64,000 nucleotides of DNA from Dorea_A amylophila (GCF_025567265.1 NZ_JAOQJW010000015.1:1-64000), one strand, 5' to 3'. Positions 33,909 through 42,350 are shown, counted from the stretch's first letter. The notes: generated from the letters alone by a model not told the origin. Made by a program: numbers and translations.

Positions 33909-34634
33909 ATGAGTTTAACGGTTGTTAAAGGCTTACAGTCTGAAATATTCGTTCCTATTACTCCACCGTCAGTATGGGCTCCTGTAACAAAAGAGCTGAA
34001 AGATATGTCTATCGCTCTTGCAACAGCAGCAGGTGTTCACAAGAAGAGCCAGGAGAGATTTAACCTTGCTGGTGACTGGACATGGAGAAAGATCGAAAAC
34101 ACTACACCATCTAGTGATCTGATGGTATCACACGGTGGATATGATAACAGTGATGTTAACAAGGACATCAACTGTATGTTCCCAATTGACAGAATTCATG
34201 AATTAGCAAAAGAAGGATTTATCAGAGCTTGTGCTCCTGTACATGCTGGATTCATGGGTGGTGGTGGAAACCAGGAGAAATTCAAACATGAAACTGGTCC
34301 TGCTATCGCTGAAATGTTCAAAAATGAGGATGTTGACGCAGTAATCCTCACCGCTGGCTGAGGTACCTGCCACCGCTCTGCAGTATTGGTGCAGAGAGCG
34401 ATTGAAGAAGCTGGAATTCCTACAATTATTATTGCAGCTCTTCCACCAGTTGTTCGTCAGACTGGTACTCCTCGTGCGGTAGCTCCGTTGGTACCTATGG
34501 GTGCTAATGCGGGTGGTCCTCACAACGTAGAACAGCAGACACAGATCGTAAAGGCAACTCTGGAGCAGTTAGAGAAAATCGAAACTCCAGGAAAGATTGT
34601 TCCGTTGCCATTCGAGTATGTTGCTAAGATCTAA
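33909..34634 (+). CDS. prdB: D-proline reductase selenoprotein PrdB with Sec at codon 151
   Basis: PrdB carries the selenocysteine that attacks D-proline. An in-frame TGA at 34359-34361 (context LTAG-U-GTCHRSAVL) splits the frame in naive calls (33909-34361 and 34386-34634). Read as selenocysteine the gene gives 241 residues, matching the 26-kDa selenoprotein subunit of known proline reductases, where Sec lies at the same place. A hairpin follows the TGA. Start, spacing (AAGGAGG) and downstream terminator are all regular, so a sequencing error or pseudogene is unlikely. Confidence 0.96.
34359..34400 (+). other. Bacterial SECIS element in prdB
   Basis: CTCTGCA (34376-34382) pairs with TGCAGAG (34390-34396) around the loop GTATTGG, extended by CG/CG with a small bulge. 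The stem begins 14 nt after the TGA. Confidence 0.75.
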
Positions 34635-34664
34635 TTCTATTTAAAGAATATTGTTGATCTTAAG

Positions 34665-34697
34665 AAGGGCAGATGTATTTTGCATCTGCCCTTTTTT
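34665..34697 (+). terminator. Terminator after prdB
   Basis: AAGGGCAGATG (34665-34675) pairs with CATCTGCCCTT (34683-34693), followed by TTTT. It separates prdA-prdB from prdD-prdE. Confidence 0.9.
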
Positions 34698-34719
34698 AAA
34701 AAAAGAATGAGACAATATA

Positions 34720-34748
34720 TTGGAATTTCTTGCAGTATATTGTATACT
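34720..34748 (+). promoter_or_regulatory. Sigma-A promoter of prdD-prdE
   Basis: TTGGAA (34720-34725), 17 bp, TATACT (34743-34748), about 98 bp before the prdD ATG. Confidence 0.7.
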
Positions 34749-34845
34749 AGAGACATGGAGAAGGCATAGAAAGGGGCAGAGATATGCTTAATTTCCTGAA
34801 TTGTACAGGAAAGAGATATGCCTTAAGAATATAGGAGGTGACATG

Positions 34846-35613
34846 ATGGCTGAGAAAGAGATAGACTTAAGACGCCTTGTGATCAAAGCATTTCATATGA
34901 CAGATGTGGAATGGGGTGAACACAATAATATCACAACGGATGGACATATGACAGTCAGTAAAGAGATGATCGATCAGCTTGTTGCACAGGATGATTGTAT
35001 TGAGAAGATTGATATTCAGATCATAAAACCGGGAGACCACGACAGATGGACGAACACGATCATGGATATCATTCCAATCTCAACAAAAGTGCTTGGTAAA
35101 TTGGGAGAAGGAATTACTCACACCATAACCGGTGTATATGTAATGCTGACAGGCGTTGATGTGAATGGAAAGCAGTGTCACGAATTTGGTTCATCGGAAG
35201 GGAATCTGAAAGAACAGTTATACTTAAACCGTGCAGGTACACCGGGAGATGATGATTATATCATTTCTTTTGATGTTACATTTGCGGCCGGAATGGGACA
35301 GGAGAGACATGGACCATTTACTGCGCACAGACTGTGTGATGAATTTATTCAGACATACAGGGATAAACTGAAAAAGTTCAAAGGGGACAAGTGTACGGAA
35401 CGGCATGAATATCATGATAAGGTGAGACCTGGAAAGAAGAAGGTTGTCATTATCCGTCAGGTTGCAGGTCAGGGAGCTATGTATGATACGTGGATGTTCC
35501 CGGATGAACCGTCAGGGGTTGAAGGCGGACGTTCAATTATCGATATGGGTAATATGCCGGTTATGATTACTCCAAATGAGTACAGAGACGGTATTATCCG
35601 TTCGATGCAGTAA
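34846..35613 (+). CDS. prdD: Proline reductase-associated protein PrdD
   Basis: The 255-residue product aligns along its length with the large chain of PrdA: compare RPGKKKVVIIRQVAGQGAM here with RPGKKKVVIVKEIMGQGAM in PrdA, and GNMPVMITPNEYRDGI with GNVPVCVSPLEVLDGC. It stops just where PrdA is processed. Two adjacent ATGs (34843, 34846) follow AGGAGG; the second has the better spacing of 7 nt. PrdD is always found with PrdE, and their role in proline reductase maturation or regulation is not settled. Confidence 0.88.
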   Translation: MAEKEIDLRRLVIKAFHMTDVEWGEHNNITTDGHMTVSKEMIDQLVAQDDCIEKIDIQIIKPGDHDRWTNTIMDIIPISTKVLGKLGEGITHTITGVYVMLTGVDVNGKQCHEFGSSEGNLKEQLYLNRAGTPGDDDYIISFDVTFAAGMGQERHGPFTAHRLCDEFIQTYRDKLKKFKGDKCTERHEYHDKVRPGKKKVVIIRQVAGQGAMYDTWMFPDEPSGVEGGRSIIDMGNMPVMITPNEYRDGIIRSMQ

Positions 35614-35633
35614 TAATAGGAGGTGCAGAAGTT

Positions 35634-36116
35634 ATGGGTATTGGACCATCGACAAAAGAAACATCATTACATCATTTCAGAGATCCTCTTCTGGAAGTCG
35701 TATCTGAGGATACAGATCTGGACCTTCTTGGACTTATTATAGTAGGGACTCCGGATGATAATAAAGATAAGATGCTGGTTGGAACCAGAGCGGCAGCAAT
35801 GGCTGAGTGTATGCGTGCAGATGGTGTGATCATATCATCAGATGGATGGGGAAATAGTGATGTGGATTATACCAACACATGTGAACAACTTGGTATTCGT
35901 GGAATTCCGGTAACGGGACTTAATTTCAGCGGAACGGTTGCGAAGTTCGTTGTAGTCAATGATTATCTGGATGGAATCATTGATATTAATAAGAGTGCCG
36001 ATGGCACAGAAACAGACGTTGTCGGAGAAAATAATATGGTGAAAGTAGACTGTCTGAAGGCGAAGGCACTTCTGAAACTCAAGATGCGCCATAAAGACGA
36101 ACTGGAAGGACGTTAA
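35634..36116 (+). CDS. prdE: Proline reductase-associated protein PrdE
   Basis: The 160-residue product aligns with the pyruvoyl chain of PrdA: MGIGPSTKETSLHHFRDPL corresponds to CIGPASKEMSRHYWREPL, and EQLGIRGIPVTGLNFSG to EQIGMRGIPVVGLSFCA. The cysteine that becomes pyruvoyl in PrdA is replaced by the start methionine region, so PrdE cannot form the cofactor that way. It lies 20 bp after prdD with AGGAGG, and a terminator follows. Confidence 0.88.
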   Translation: MGIGPSTKETSLHHFRDPLLEVVSEDTDLDLLGLIIVGTPDDNKDKMLVGTRAAAMAECMRADGVIISSDGWGNSDVDYTNTCEQLGIRGIPVTGLNFSGTVAKFVVVNDYLDGIIDINKSADGTETDVVGENNMVKVDCLKAKALLKLKMRHKDELEGR

Positions 36117-36161
36117 AATATCTGGACAGAATGTCTGAAAAAAGGAAAACGGAGAACTTGT

Positions 36162-36207
36162 AAAAAGAGAAGATTACCACATTTTGCGATGGAAATCTTC
36201 TCTTTTT
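36162..36207. terminator. Bidirectional terminator
   Basis: AAAAAGAGAAGATT (36162-36175) pairs with AATCTTCTCTTTTT (36194-36207). It ends prdE and the convergent YcxB-like gene. Confidence 0.88.
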
Positions 36208-36747
36208 CTATTTGTCAAATGCCGGATCAATAGGTCCGTATTTGATTTCCGGATGCTGTTCTAACATCCATTGTTTAAAACTGCTCGAATCCCCTTCTGT
36301 AAAAGAGTCTTTGTCAAGCATAACTCCTTCTATCTGATCTTTGGAAGTTAATTTATAATAAGTTTTTGCTTCTTCAAATTTTGTGAGATCTTCCCAGTTT
36401 ACATGATTGTTGATCTTATTGTTGATAAAGAGTGCTATATCTTTCTCACGGATCATCACTTTACATGTCCAGTCTTTTCCATTGAAATATTGTGCGCGTG
36501 TCACACGGAAAGTTTTGTCAGCATGCATCCATTTGAAAAATACTCCGCGGTAGAGGGCTATAAAGGAAAGTGTAGCACCAACAGACTGCCATCTGAGCGA
36601 AGCACCTACATGATGAAAATAAATCCAGCCAAAAGTTCCGGCTGCGAAGATTATACAATATACGTAAAAGATGGGAAGCCTCCAGAATTTTGGAGCTGCC
36701 CATTTGTCATAACGCTTGCGTGTCATTACATATTCGTTAACAAACAT
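36208..36747 (-). CDS. YcxB-like membrane protein
   Basis: The 179-residue protein has two membrane helices (about 25-43 and 50-68) followed by a C-terminal cytoplasmic domain of about 100 residues that resembles the YcxB C-terminal domain. No enzymatic motif is visible. GGAGAATATC precedes the ATG. It lies alone between the prd genes and the permease; function unknown. Confidence 0.65.
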   Translation of the reverse strand: MFVNEYVMTRKRYDKWAAPKFWRLPIFYVYCIIFAAGTFGWIYFHHVGASLRWQSVGATLSFIALYRGVFFKWMHADKTFRVTRAQYFNGKDWTCKVMIREKDIALFINNKINNHVNWEDLTKFEEAKTYYKLTSKDQIEGVMLDKDSFTEGDSSSFKQWMLEQHPEIKYGPIDPAFDK

Positions 36748-36815
36748 ATGATATTCTCCATAAATAAAATTGTAATGCGTGGAAACTGCACAGGCAGTTC
36801 CTCTTGTGTGTCAAG

Positions 36816-36848
36816 ATATAAAGATGGCAGTCTGTTAAGACTGCCATC
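36816..36848 (-). terminator. Terminator of the TSUP permease gene
   Basis: GATGGCAGTC (36823-36832) and GACTGCCATC (36839-36848) form a perfect 10-bp stem. On the minus strand TTTATAT follows. Confidence 0.75.
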
Positions 36849-36902
36849 CAGATGTTATTTTGTTTAAATAAGTGCATTGCTTATTTATATGTTTTGCAGA
36901 TA

Positions 36903-37793
36903 TTAAGCAATACCTTTTGCTTTATCTTTCTTTGCTGCACTAAGTAATGTGTAAGAAGTCCAAAGAAGAACGATACAAATTAAGTTGATGAGCCAGAACA
37001 TCGGAAGTCCTGTAACCAGTTTCCATGCAATGAATACACCGATACATCCGCCGATCGCATTACCGATTGTGTGTGGTACGTCATATCTGTGTGATTTAAT
37101 GAACTCGATAGAACAAGCCGGCATTAAGCATGCGCAAGATCCCATGAATACAGGGAAGCATGTAGCAGCATCAACACCAAGAAGCAGACATGTTGCCATA
37201 CATGGTGCATAAAGACCGAAACCGATATCCATTAAAGCACCCCATAAGATATTAAGAGCTGCGGCAACGATCAGTTTCCATCCGCTTAATCCTGTTGCAG
37301 TACCAACAATACCGAAAGGTCCGACACCTAAGTTCTTGCAAAGCATGATTGCAGCAAGAGGAATCATAATGGTTCCAAGAGCAATTCTGATCTTGTTACG
37401 TGGCCATTTTGTTACGATAGATGCAAATCCGAATGAACCAACAGCGGCACAGATAAACATTACCCATAAGAAGATAGGATCACATTCTACAGAAGTTGTG
37501 AAGATGAATGCCTCAAAAATAACTGGGAATGTGTCACCAACATTCAGTGTACCCGGAATGTTGATATCATCAATCTGATTAAAAAGTTTGTACATGAATG
37601 TTGATGGTGCATAGGAACCACATCCTAAAGTATCAAGGAAGTTGGCTATGATACCAACCGCAAAAGCGGAACCCCACTGCTTACCTGTAGAACCTTTGAG
37701 TTCATCCATGCGGTTCTTGCTTATGTCGACAACAAGGCCGATACCTGTTCCGGCGAACATAACACCTAATAAAATTTGGATCGCTAATAACAT
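36903..37793 (-). CDS. TSUP (TauE/SafE)-like membrane permease
   Basis: This 296-residue protein has eight or so helices in two halves, each with a Gly/Ala-rich start, which fits the TauE/SafE sulfite/organic-anion exporter superfamily. Several cysteines lie in membrane segments (CGSYAPSTF, CMATCLLLG, CACLMPAC). The ATG at 37793 has GGAGGG 8 nt upstream; a start at 37817 would overlap that site. It shares an upstream palindrome with the prd genes, so transport linked to proline reduction or selenium is possible; the substrate is unknown. Confidence 0.8.
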   Translation of the reverse strand: MLLAIQILLGVMFAGTGIGLVVDISKNRMDELKGSTGKQWGSAFAVGIIANFLDTLGCGSYAPSTFMYKLFNQIDDINIPGTLNVGDTFPVIFEAFIFTTSVECDPIFLWVMFICAAVGSFGFASIVTKWPRNKIRIALGTIMIPLAAIMLCKNLGVGPFGIVGTATGLSGWKLIVAAALNILWGALMDIGFGLYAPCMATCLLLGVDAATCFPVFMGSCACLMPACSIEFIKSHRYDVPHTIGNAIGGCIGVFIAWKLVTGLPMFWLINLICIVLLWTSYTLLSAAKKDKAKGIA

Positions 37794-37905
37794 AAATTCA
37801 TCCCTCCAGATTTTCATATTTAATTGTTGACAAGCTATACATGTGAATGCATAAGTGCAAAATGTATTTTAGCACTTTAAAAAAAGAAATCTTATACACC
37901 CCGAT

Positions 37906-37924
37906 TTGTAAAGATTTTCTATAA
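37906..37924. promoter_or_regulatory. Recurrent palindrome, copy 4 (before TSUP permease)
   Basis: On the minus strand TTATAGA-AAATC-TTTACAA: one perfect arm and five of seven matches in the other. An extended -10-like TGC-TAAAAT lies downstream on the minus strand (37866-37874). Confidence 0.45.
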
Positions 37925-38010
37925 ATTCACGCATTGCTTTGTATTAATATTTTACCAATTAAATCGTTAAAAGTCAATCAAACATGAAAATTATAGACAG
38001 ATTCAATAAG

Positions 38011-38245
38011 AAAAAGCACGACATCTGAACATGTCGTGCTCTTTCTTATTGGTATGTCATTGAGAGGTTTTTCCTCGTTGCATTGCAGTTTTGTCTTTAT
38101 ATACAAAGCTGGGGAATGCTCCTCTATATAGAGGATGTATATATCAATTGGAGTTCACCTTCGCAAGGTCATTCTTGGGGGAAACGACCAGCTTAGGTAT
38201 AACTGCAATAACAACCATAATAATGGTTTCTTAAAAACAAATTAC
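38011..38245 (-). ncRNA. Candidate structured non-coding RNA, unassigned
   Basis: On the minus strand TTGCAGTT (38201-38208) pairs with AACTGCAA (38083-38090), then ATAC/GTAT and AAGCTGG/CCAGCTT, giving a long closing rod. Inside are hairpins ACCTT-GCG-AAGGT and CCTCT-ATAT-AGAGG and an asymmetric bulge rich in C. A small hairpin GAGG/CCTC (38062-38076) follows. A terminator (AGCACGACAT/ATGTCGTGCT, 38015-38040) with TTTTT on the minus strand ends the unit, so the transcript would be about 230 nt. The strand choice rests on the terminator. Rod shape recalls 6S RNA, but I cannot confirm it. I see nothing in the remaining non-coding parts on either side (37925-38010 and 38246-38572). Confidence 0.5.
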
Positions 38246-38572
38246 TACAATATAATGTCTGATTTTAAAAGAGCAGTTCCCGCATAATAGAATTCTGTTA
38301 AGGAACCGCCATTGGTGTCTGTGTCTGTTTTTAAGTTGATATTAATATAGCACGTTAATCCGATGATGTCAATAAGGATGTAAAAAACTGGCATTGCAAC
38401 AAGAAAATGTGGAATTGATGGGTGCTCTTTCGTGCAATTTTAATGAATAAATGAGAAATGATGTCAAAAATAATAGACAAGAAGCAGCTTGAAGAGTCGG
38501 GATTGTGAAAAAATATGAGTGAATAGTAATGTTTGCGGGGAAATATATGTAAATATGCACGAAATATAAATA

Positions 38573-38601
38573 TTGACAGATAATTTCCTGCCTGATATAA
38601 T
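38573..38601 (+). promoter_or_regulatory. Consensus sigma-A promoter before the decayed NSS gene
   Basis: TTGACA (38573-38578), 17 bp, TATAAT (38596-38601): both hexamers are perfect. Confidence 0.85.
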
Positions 38602-38621
38602 AGGAACAGATTTTACGTGAC

Positions 38622-38665
38622 AAGGGTGTTACTTCTTGAGGAAAGAGAAGTAACGCCCTTTTTGT
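38622..38665 (+). terminator. Leader terminator (attenuator-like) before the decayed NSS gene
   Basis: AAGGGTGTTACTTC (38622-38635) pairs with GAAGTAACGCCCTT (38647-38660), then TTTGTTTT. It starts about 14 nt after the predicted transcript start and 100 bp before the gene. Confidence 0.8.
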
Positions 38666-38765
38666 TTTAGACCAAAGTATGAATGAGACAGTAGAAATTA
38701 AGGATAATCAAACCAGGGAATAAAAGGGTCATGTAGAATACTTAAAAGGATAGGAGTGATTATAT

Positions 38766-39708
38766 ATGAGTGATCACAAAGAAGCAAAAAGTTTCTCGAG
38801 ATTCGGTTATATTATGGTAGCGGCCGGTGCTGCGATAGGACTGGGTAATATTTGGAAATTCCCGTATCTGGCTTACGGTGACGGAGGAGGAGCGTTTGTT
38901 CTGATTTACATTGTAATCTGTATTCTTCTGGGGCATCCGATCGTTCAGGCGGAACAGGCAGTTGGACGTAGAGGACGTGCAAGTGCAGCCGCAAGCTATG
39001 GCGTAATTCATCCGAAATGGCGATTTGTCGGAGTAATTAATATAGTATGTACATTCCTCATTGATATTTATTATCTGGTTGTATCCGGATGCATGGTGGG
39101 TAGATATCTGCGATACCTTTATTGCGCTGCTTGCCGGGTTTGTTATCATCCCGACTGTTGTCGGGACAGGAAGTGAGATGTCTTCCGGACCATCGCTTGT
39201 GTTTGTCGCAATGACACAGATTTTTGAAACGTTACCGGGTGGAAGAATTATTGGTATCTTTTTCTTCGCATCTTTGATTTTTGCGGTTATTTCAACATTC
39301 TTTACGATTCTTGAAATTCCGCGTATGTATGTACAGGAGAAGACGCATACGTCACATCAGGTTTCTCTGATTATTACAGCGGCTCTGGTGTACGGCGGAA
39401 GTGTTCTCTGTTCTTTGTCAAAAGGCGTACTTAGCTGGTTGAAACTTCCATGGCCGAGTTTTCAGGGAATTGCGTATTATGATATTTATGATTGGTGCGA
39501 CTGCCTGAGTGGTTATGTACTCCTGCCTCTGGGCGTATTGCTGACGTGTTTCTATATTGTGAAAGCATGGGGATTTAATGAGTATGAAAAAGAACTTACG
39601 AATAATGGTAAACATGGAAAGTTATCTATGTATGATAAGTTGTCTCTGGCAGTGATCTGTCCGGTGCTTACATTGATTGTAATACTTCATGTGTTTGGAT
39701 TTATTTAA
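38766..39708 (+). pseudogene. Decayed neurotransmitter:sodium symporter (NSS/SNF) gene
   Basis: The first part (38766 to about 39090) encodes the NSS N-terminus, FGYIMVAAGAAIGLGNIWKF, to the third helix. The remainder (about 39095-39708) is in another frame and resumes at DICDTFIALLAGFVIIP, near the middle of the family. Compared with the intact paralogue at 40858-42225, about 145 codons are missing and the frame is shifted at the junction (around GGATGCATGGTGGGTAG). The C-terminal half is otherwise clean, so the damage is recent. The promoter and leader terminator are intact. Confidence 0.88.
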
Positions 39709-39743
39709 GGCATTGAGTGCATCTGACACATTATATATAATAG

Positions 39744-39788
39744 AAAACCCTGCTGTAATCGCTCTGAAAAACAGCAGGGTTTTTGTTT
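39744..39788. terminator. Bidirectional terminator
   Basis: AAAACCCTGCTGT (39744-39756) pairs with ACAGCAGGGTTTT (39771-39783), flanked by T-rich sequence on the + strand. Confidence 0.85.
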
Positions 39789-39828
39789 GTTAAGTAAAGT
39801 ATACAGATAAAACAGCAGCTTTGCGGGA

Positions 39829-40701
39829 TTAATCATCTAACAGGAAATTTTTCGCGTATTCCAGAAATGTCTTGGAAGCCGGTGACAAATCTTCTAAAGA
39901 AGAATAGGCCAGGCCTAACTGCCGGGTAATCGTTGGTTTCAGCGGACGTTTGACGAATTTCCCCTGTTGACCACGGAGCAGAAGACCTGGGAGGATAGAG
40001 TATCCAAGTTCGTGTTCTACCATAGAAAGAGAAGAAAATTCATTTCGGGTTACGTAACGGATATCCGGATGGATTTTATTCTTTCTTAAGACACGGTGCA
40101 CATCGCTTCCGGGTGTATATTCAGTGATGATAAAAGGAGCTCCTTCGAATACTTCAATCGGAATTTCCGCTTCTTTGGCAAGCGGATCGTTTTCCGGAAT
40201 AACTGCATACATTGGATCGTCCATGACAGGAAGAAATTGATACTTATGATTTTTCTGCAGGCTGATAAATCCGATATCTACGCGGCGCTCCTGAATCCAG
40301 TCGGCAAGTTCGCCTTCAACACCCTCGATTACCTGGATGATAATATCCGGATGCTTCTGTTGGAATTCACGGATGATTTTTGGAATCCAGTGAATCGAAC
40401 AGCTGAGATAAGTACCGATCCGGATTGTGCCTCTTTGAGCACCGTTTAATGCTGCAATTTCCTGATGAATCACCTCGTCGGCATTCAATAATGTGCGGAT
40501 TGCCGGAATCAGTGATTTGGCCTCATTTGTAAGTCTGATACCGTGGTGATCTTTGATATAGAGTGGAAATCCGACCTTTTTTTCCAGATTTTTCATCATT
40601 TGTGTGATGCCGGATTGTGTGTAACCGAGTTCTGCGCCTACACGGGTAAAGCTGCCGTAATCATCTACGGCCAGCATGATTTTCCAACTTTTGATGTCCA
40701 T
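39829..40701 (-). CDS. LysR-family transcriptional regulator
   Basis: The 290-residue protein has the LysR helix-turn-helix (KIMLAVDDYGSFTRVGAEL, then TQSGITQMMKNLEKKVGFPLY) and an effector-binding domain. The ATG at 40701 has GGAG 9 nt upstream; a TTG at 40716 is less likely. It lies between the two NSS transporter genes, downstream of neither promoter, so it may control them. The effector is unknown. Confidence 0.87.
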   Translation of the reverse strand: MDIKSWKIMLAVDDYGSFTRVGAELGYTQSGITQMMKNLEKKVGFPLYIKDHHGIRLTNEAKSLIPAIRTLLNADEVIHQEIAALNGAQRGTIRIGTYLSCSIHWIPKIIREFQQKHPDIIIQVIEGVEGELADWIQERRVDIGFISLQKNHKYQFLPVMDDPMYAVIPENDPLAKEAEIPIEVFEGAPFIITEYTPGSDVHRVLRKNKIHPDIRYVTRNEFSSLSMVEHELGYSILPGLLLRGQQGKFVKRPLKPTITRQLGLAYSSLEDLSPASKTFLEYAKNFLLDD

Positions 40702-40857
40702 TCTTTTATTCTCCAATGTATAAAAAATACAAAAATTCGTGAAAATTTATTTGCTTATTAATAGTAGCGAAAAAATATAAAAATTACAAGTAAATAAAAT
40801 TAAAATTTTTAAAAATATCATATGACCGAAGAAAGTGTCGGTGTCTGACACCGGATT

Positions 40858-42225
40858 TTAGCGTATGAATCCAAATACATTCAGAATAATGATCACCATG
40901 AAGACCGGAACGACAATGTAAGTAAGAATCTTATCATATAAAGTAATTCTTCCGAATTTGCCGTTGTTCGTAAGTTCTTTTTCATATTCTTCAAATCCCC
41001 AGACCTTGGATACGAAGAGACAGACAAGAAGACAACCGAGCGGAAGCAGGATATATCCGGTAAATGTGTCAAGCCAGTCATAGAGTCCGAGATAGGATAT
41101 ACCGGAAGCGTCCAGCCATGGAAGCTTTATGCCGCTTAATACTCCGAATCCGAGAGAAACGATAATGTTGCCGGCTCCGATGATCAGAGAAATGATAAGT
41201 GTTGCCTTGATCCGGCCCATTTTCAGGTTATCTTCGAAAGTGCGGATAGAAATCTCAAAGAATGTAAATAATGATGAAATCACGGCAAATACAATCGCAA
41301 GGAAGAAACAGATGCCGATCAGACGTCCTCCAGGCAGTTTGCTGAAGATGCCGGTCATTACAAGGAAGATCAGACTTGGGCCGCTTTGCATATCGACTCC
41401 GCCTGCGAATGCGGATGGAATAATTACAAAGCCGGCAAGGATGGCAGCACCGGTATCGCAGATGGATACAAGAATGGCATCGCTCTTTAGATTATTCTTT
41501 TTTGGAATATTTGCCCCCAGTGTTTCATAGATTCCCCAGCCGATACCTACAGAGAAGAGCACCTGTGTTGCAGCCTGGGAAAATACGGTGAAACTGAACT
41601 TGCTGAAATCAGGAAGAAGATAGTATTTTAATCCTTCAATTGCGTTATCGGTTACAAAGATCGCCCAGATACCACATATAATAAGGAAGAGAAAGAGTAT
41701 CGGCATGATAATCTTGGTTACTTTTTCTACAAGATTGGTGATTCCGAACAGTAACAATATAGAGACGAATACCAGTAAGATCATAGCCCAAATAATCGGT
41801 TCGACAGTTGAAGTAGTAAAATCTGTGAAGTAGGCCTGTTTGTCGGAACCGAAGTCGCCGCTTATAATGTATTGAAAAGCGTACTTGAGTACCCATCCAC
41901 CGACAACGACATAATACATATTGATAAGTAGTGTACAGATATTTGCCAGCCAGCCGACGAATCCCCATTTTTTATTAATACGTTCAAAACAGGTTACTGT
42001 GTCAGAAGCGCTGTGGCGTCCGATTGCAGTCTCCATCTCTACCATTGGATGAGCCATGACGGCAACAATCAGGATATAGACGACCAGAAATACACCGCCA
42101 CCGCCCTGATAAGCGAGGTATGGGAATTTCCAGATGTTTCCTAGTCCGATCGCAGCACCGGCCGCAACCATGATATATCCAAACCTTGAGCTCCATTCAC
42201 GAGATTGATTTCCATTTTCGCTCAT
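40858..42225 (-). CDS. Sodium-dependent transporter, NSS/SNF family
   Basis: This 455-residue protein has about eleven to twelve helices and the NSS signature FGYIMVAAGAAIGLGNIWKF with the unwound first helix that binds sodium and substrate. Bacterial members carry amino acids such as tryptophan, tyrosine or alanine with sodium. The ATG at 42225 follows GGAGCG; an extension to 42369 runs through the leader terminator and is rejected. Near-identical C-terminal stretches (WGFEEYEKELTNNGK versus WGFNEYEKELTNNGK) show that it is a paralogue of the decayed gene at 38766. Confidence 0.92.
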   Translation of the reverse strand: MSENGNQSREWSSRFGYIMVAAGAAIGLGNIWKFPYLAYQGGGGVFLVVYILIVAVMAHPMVEMETAIGRHSASDTVTCFERINKKWGFVGWLANICTLLINMYYVVVGGWVLKYAFQYIISGDFGSDKQAYFTDFTTSTVEPIIWAMILLVFVSILLLFGITNLVEKVTKIIMPILFLFLIICGIWAIFVTDNAIEGLKYYLLPDFSKFSFTVFSQAATQVLFSVGIGWGIYETLGANIPKKNNLKSDAILVSICDTGAAILAGFVIIPSAFAGGVDMQSGPSLIFLVMTGIFSKLPGGRLIGICFFLAIVFAVISSLFTFFEISIRTFEDNLKMGRIKATLIISLIIGAGNIIVSLGFGVLSGIKLPWLDASGISYLGLYDWLDTFTGYILLPLGCLLVCLFVSKVWGFEEYEKELTNNGKFGRITLYDKILTYIVVPVFMVIIILNVFGFIR

Positions 42226-42259
42226 ATGTAACACGCTCCATTCGCTATTATATTTTTGC

Positions 42260-42299
42260 AAAAAAGGGAAGCAAAACATCTCTGATGTCTGACTTCCCT
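42260..42299 (-). terminator. Leader terminator (attenuator-like) before the NSS gene
   Basis: On the minus strand AGGGAAG (42293-42299) pairs with CTTCCCT (42265-42271), with inner ACATC/GATGT pairing, then six T. It lies between the promoter and the start codon. Confidence 0.78.
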
Positions 42300-42321
42300 G
42301 TCTGCACTGGTTTATAATAAC

Positions 42322-42350
42322 AGTATAGTCTGAAAAAATGAAAATATCAA
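42322..42350 (-). promoter_or_regulatory. Sigma-A promoter of the NSS gene
   Basis: On the minus strand TTGATA (42345-42350), 17 bp, TATACT (42322-42327). Transcription would begin about 15-20 nt before the leader terminator. Confidence 0.75.

Noticed and set aside
33909..34634. prdB as two genes or a nonsense-mutated pseudogene.
   Set aside because: The TGA is at the known selenocysteine site, a SECIS-like hairpin follows, and the complete Sec machinery is encoded here.
38083..38208. Reading the structured RNA on the + strand, or as a riboswitch of the permease gene.
   Set aside because: The better T-run of the terminator is on the minus strand, and about 220 nt separate it from the permease start. 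The + strand is not fully excluded.
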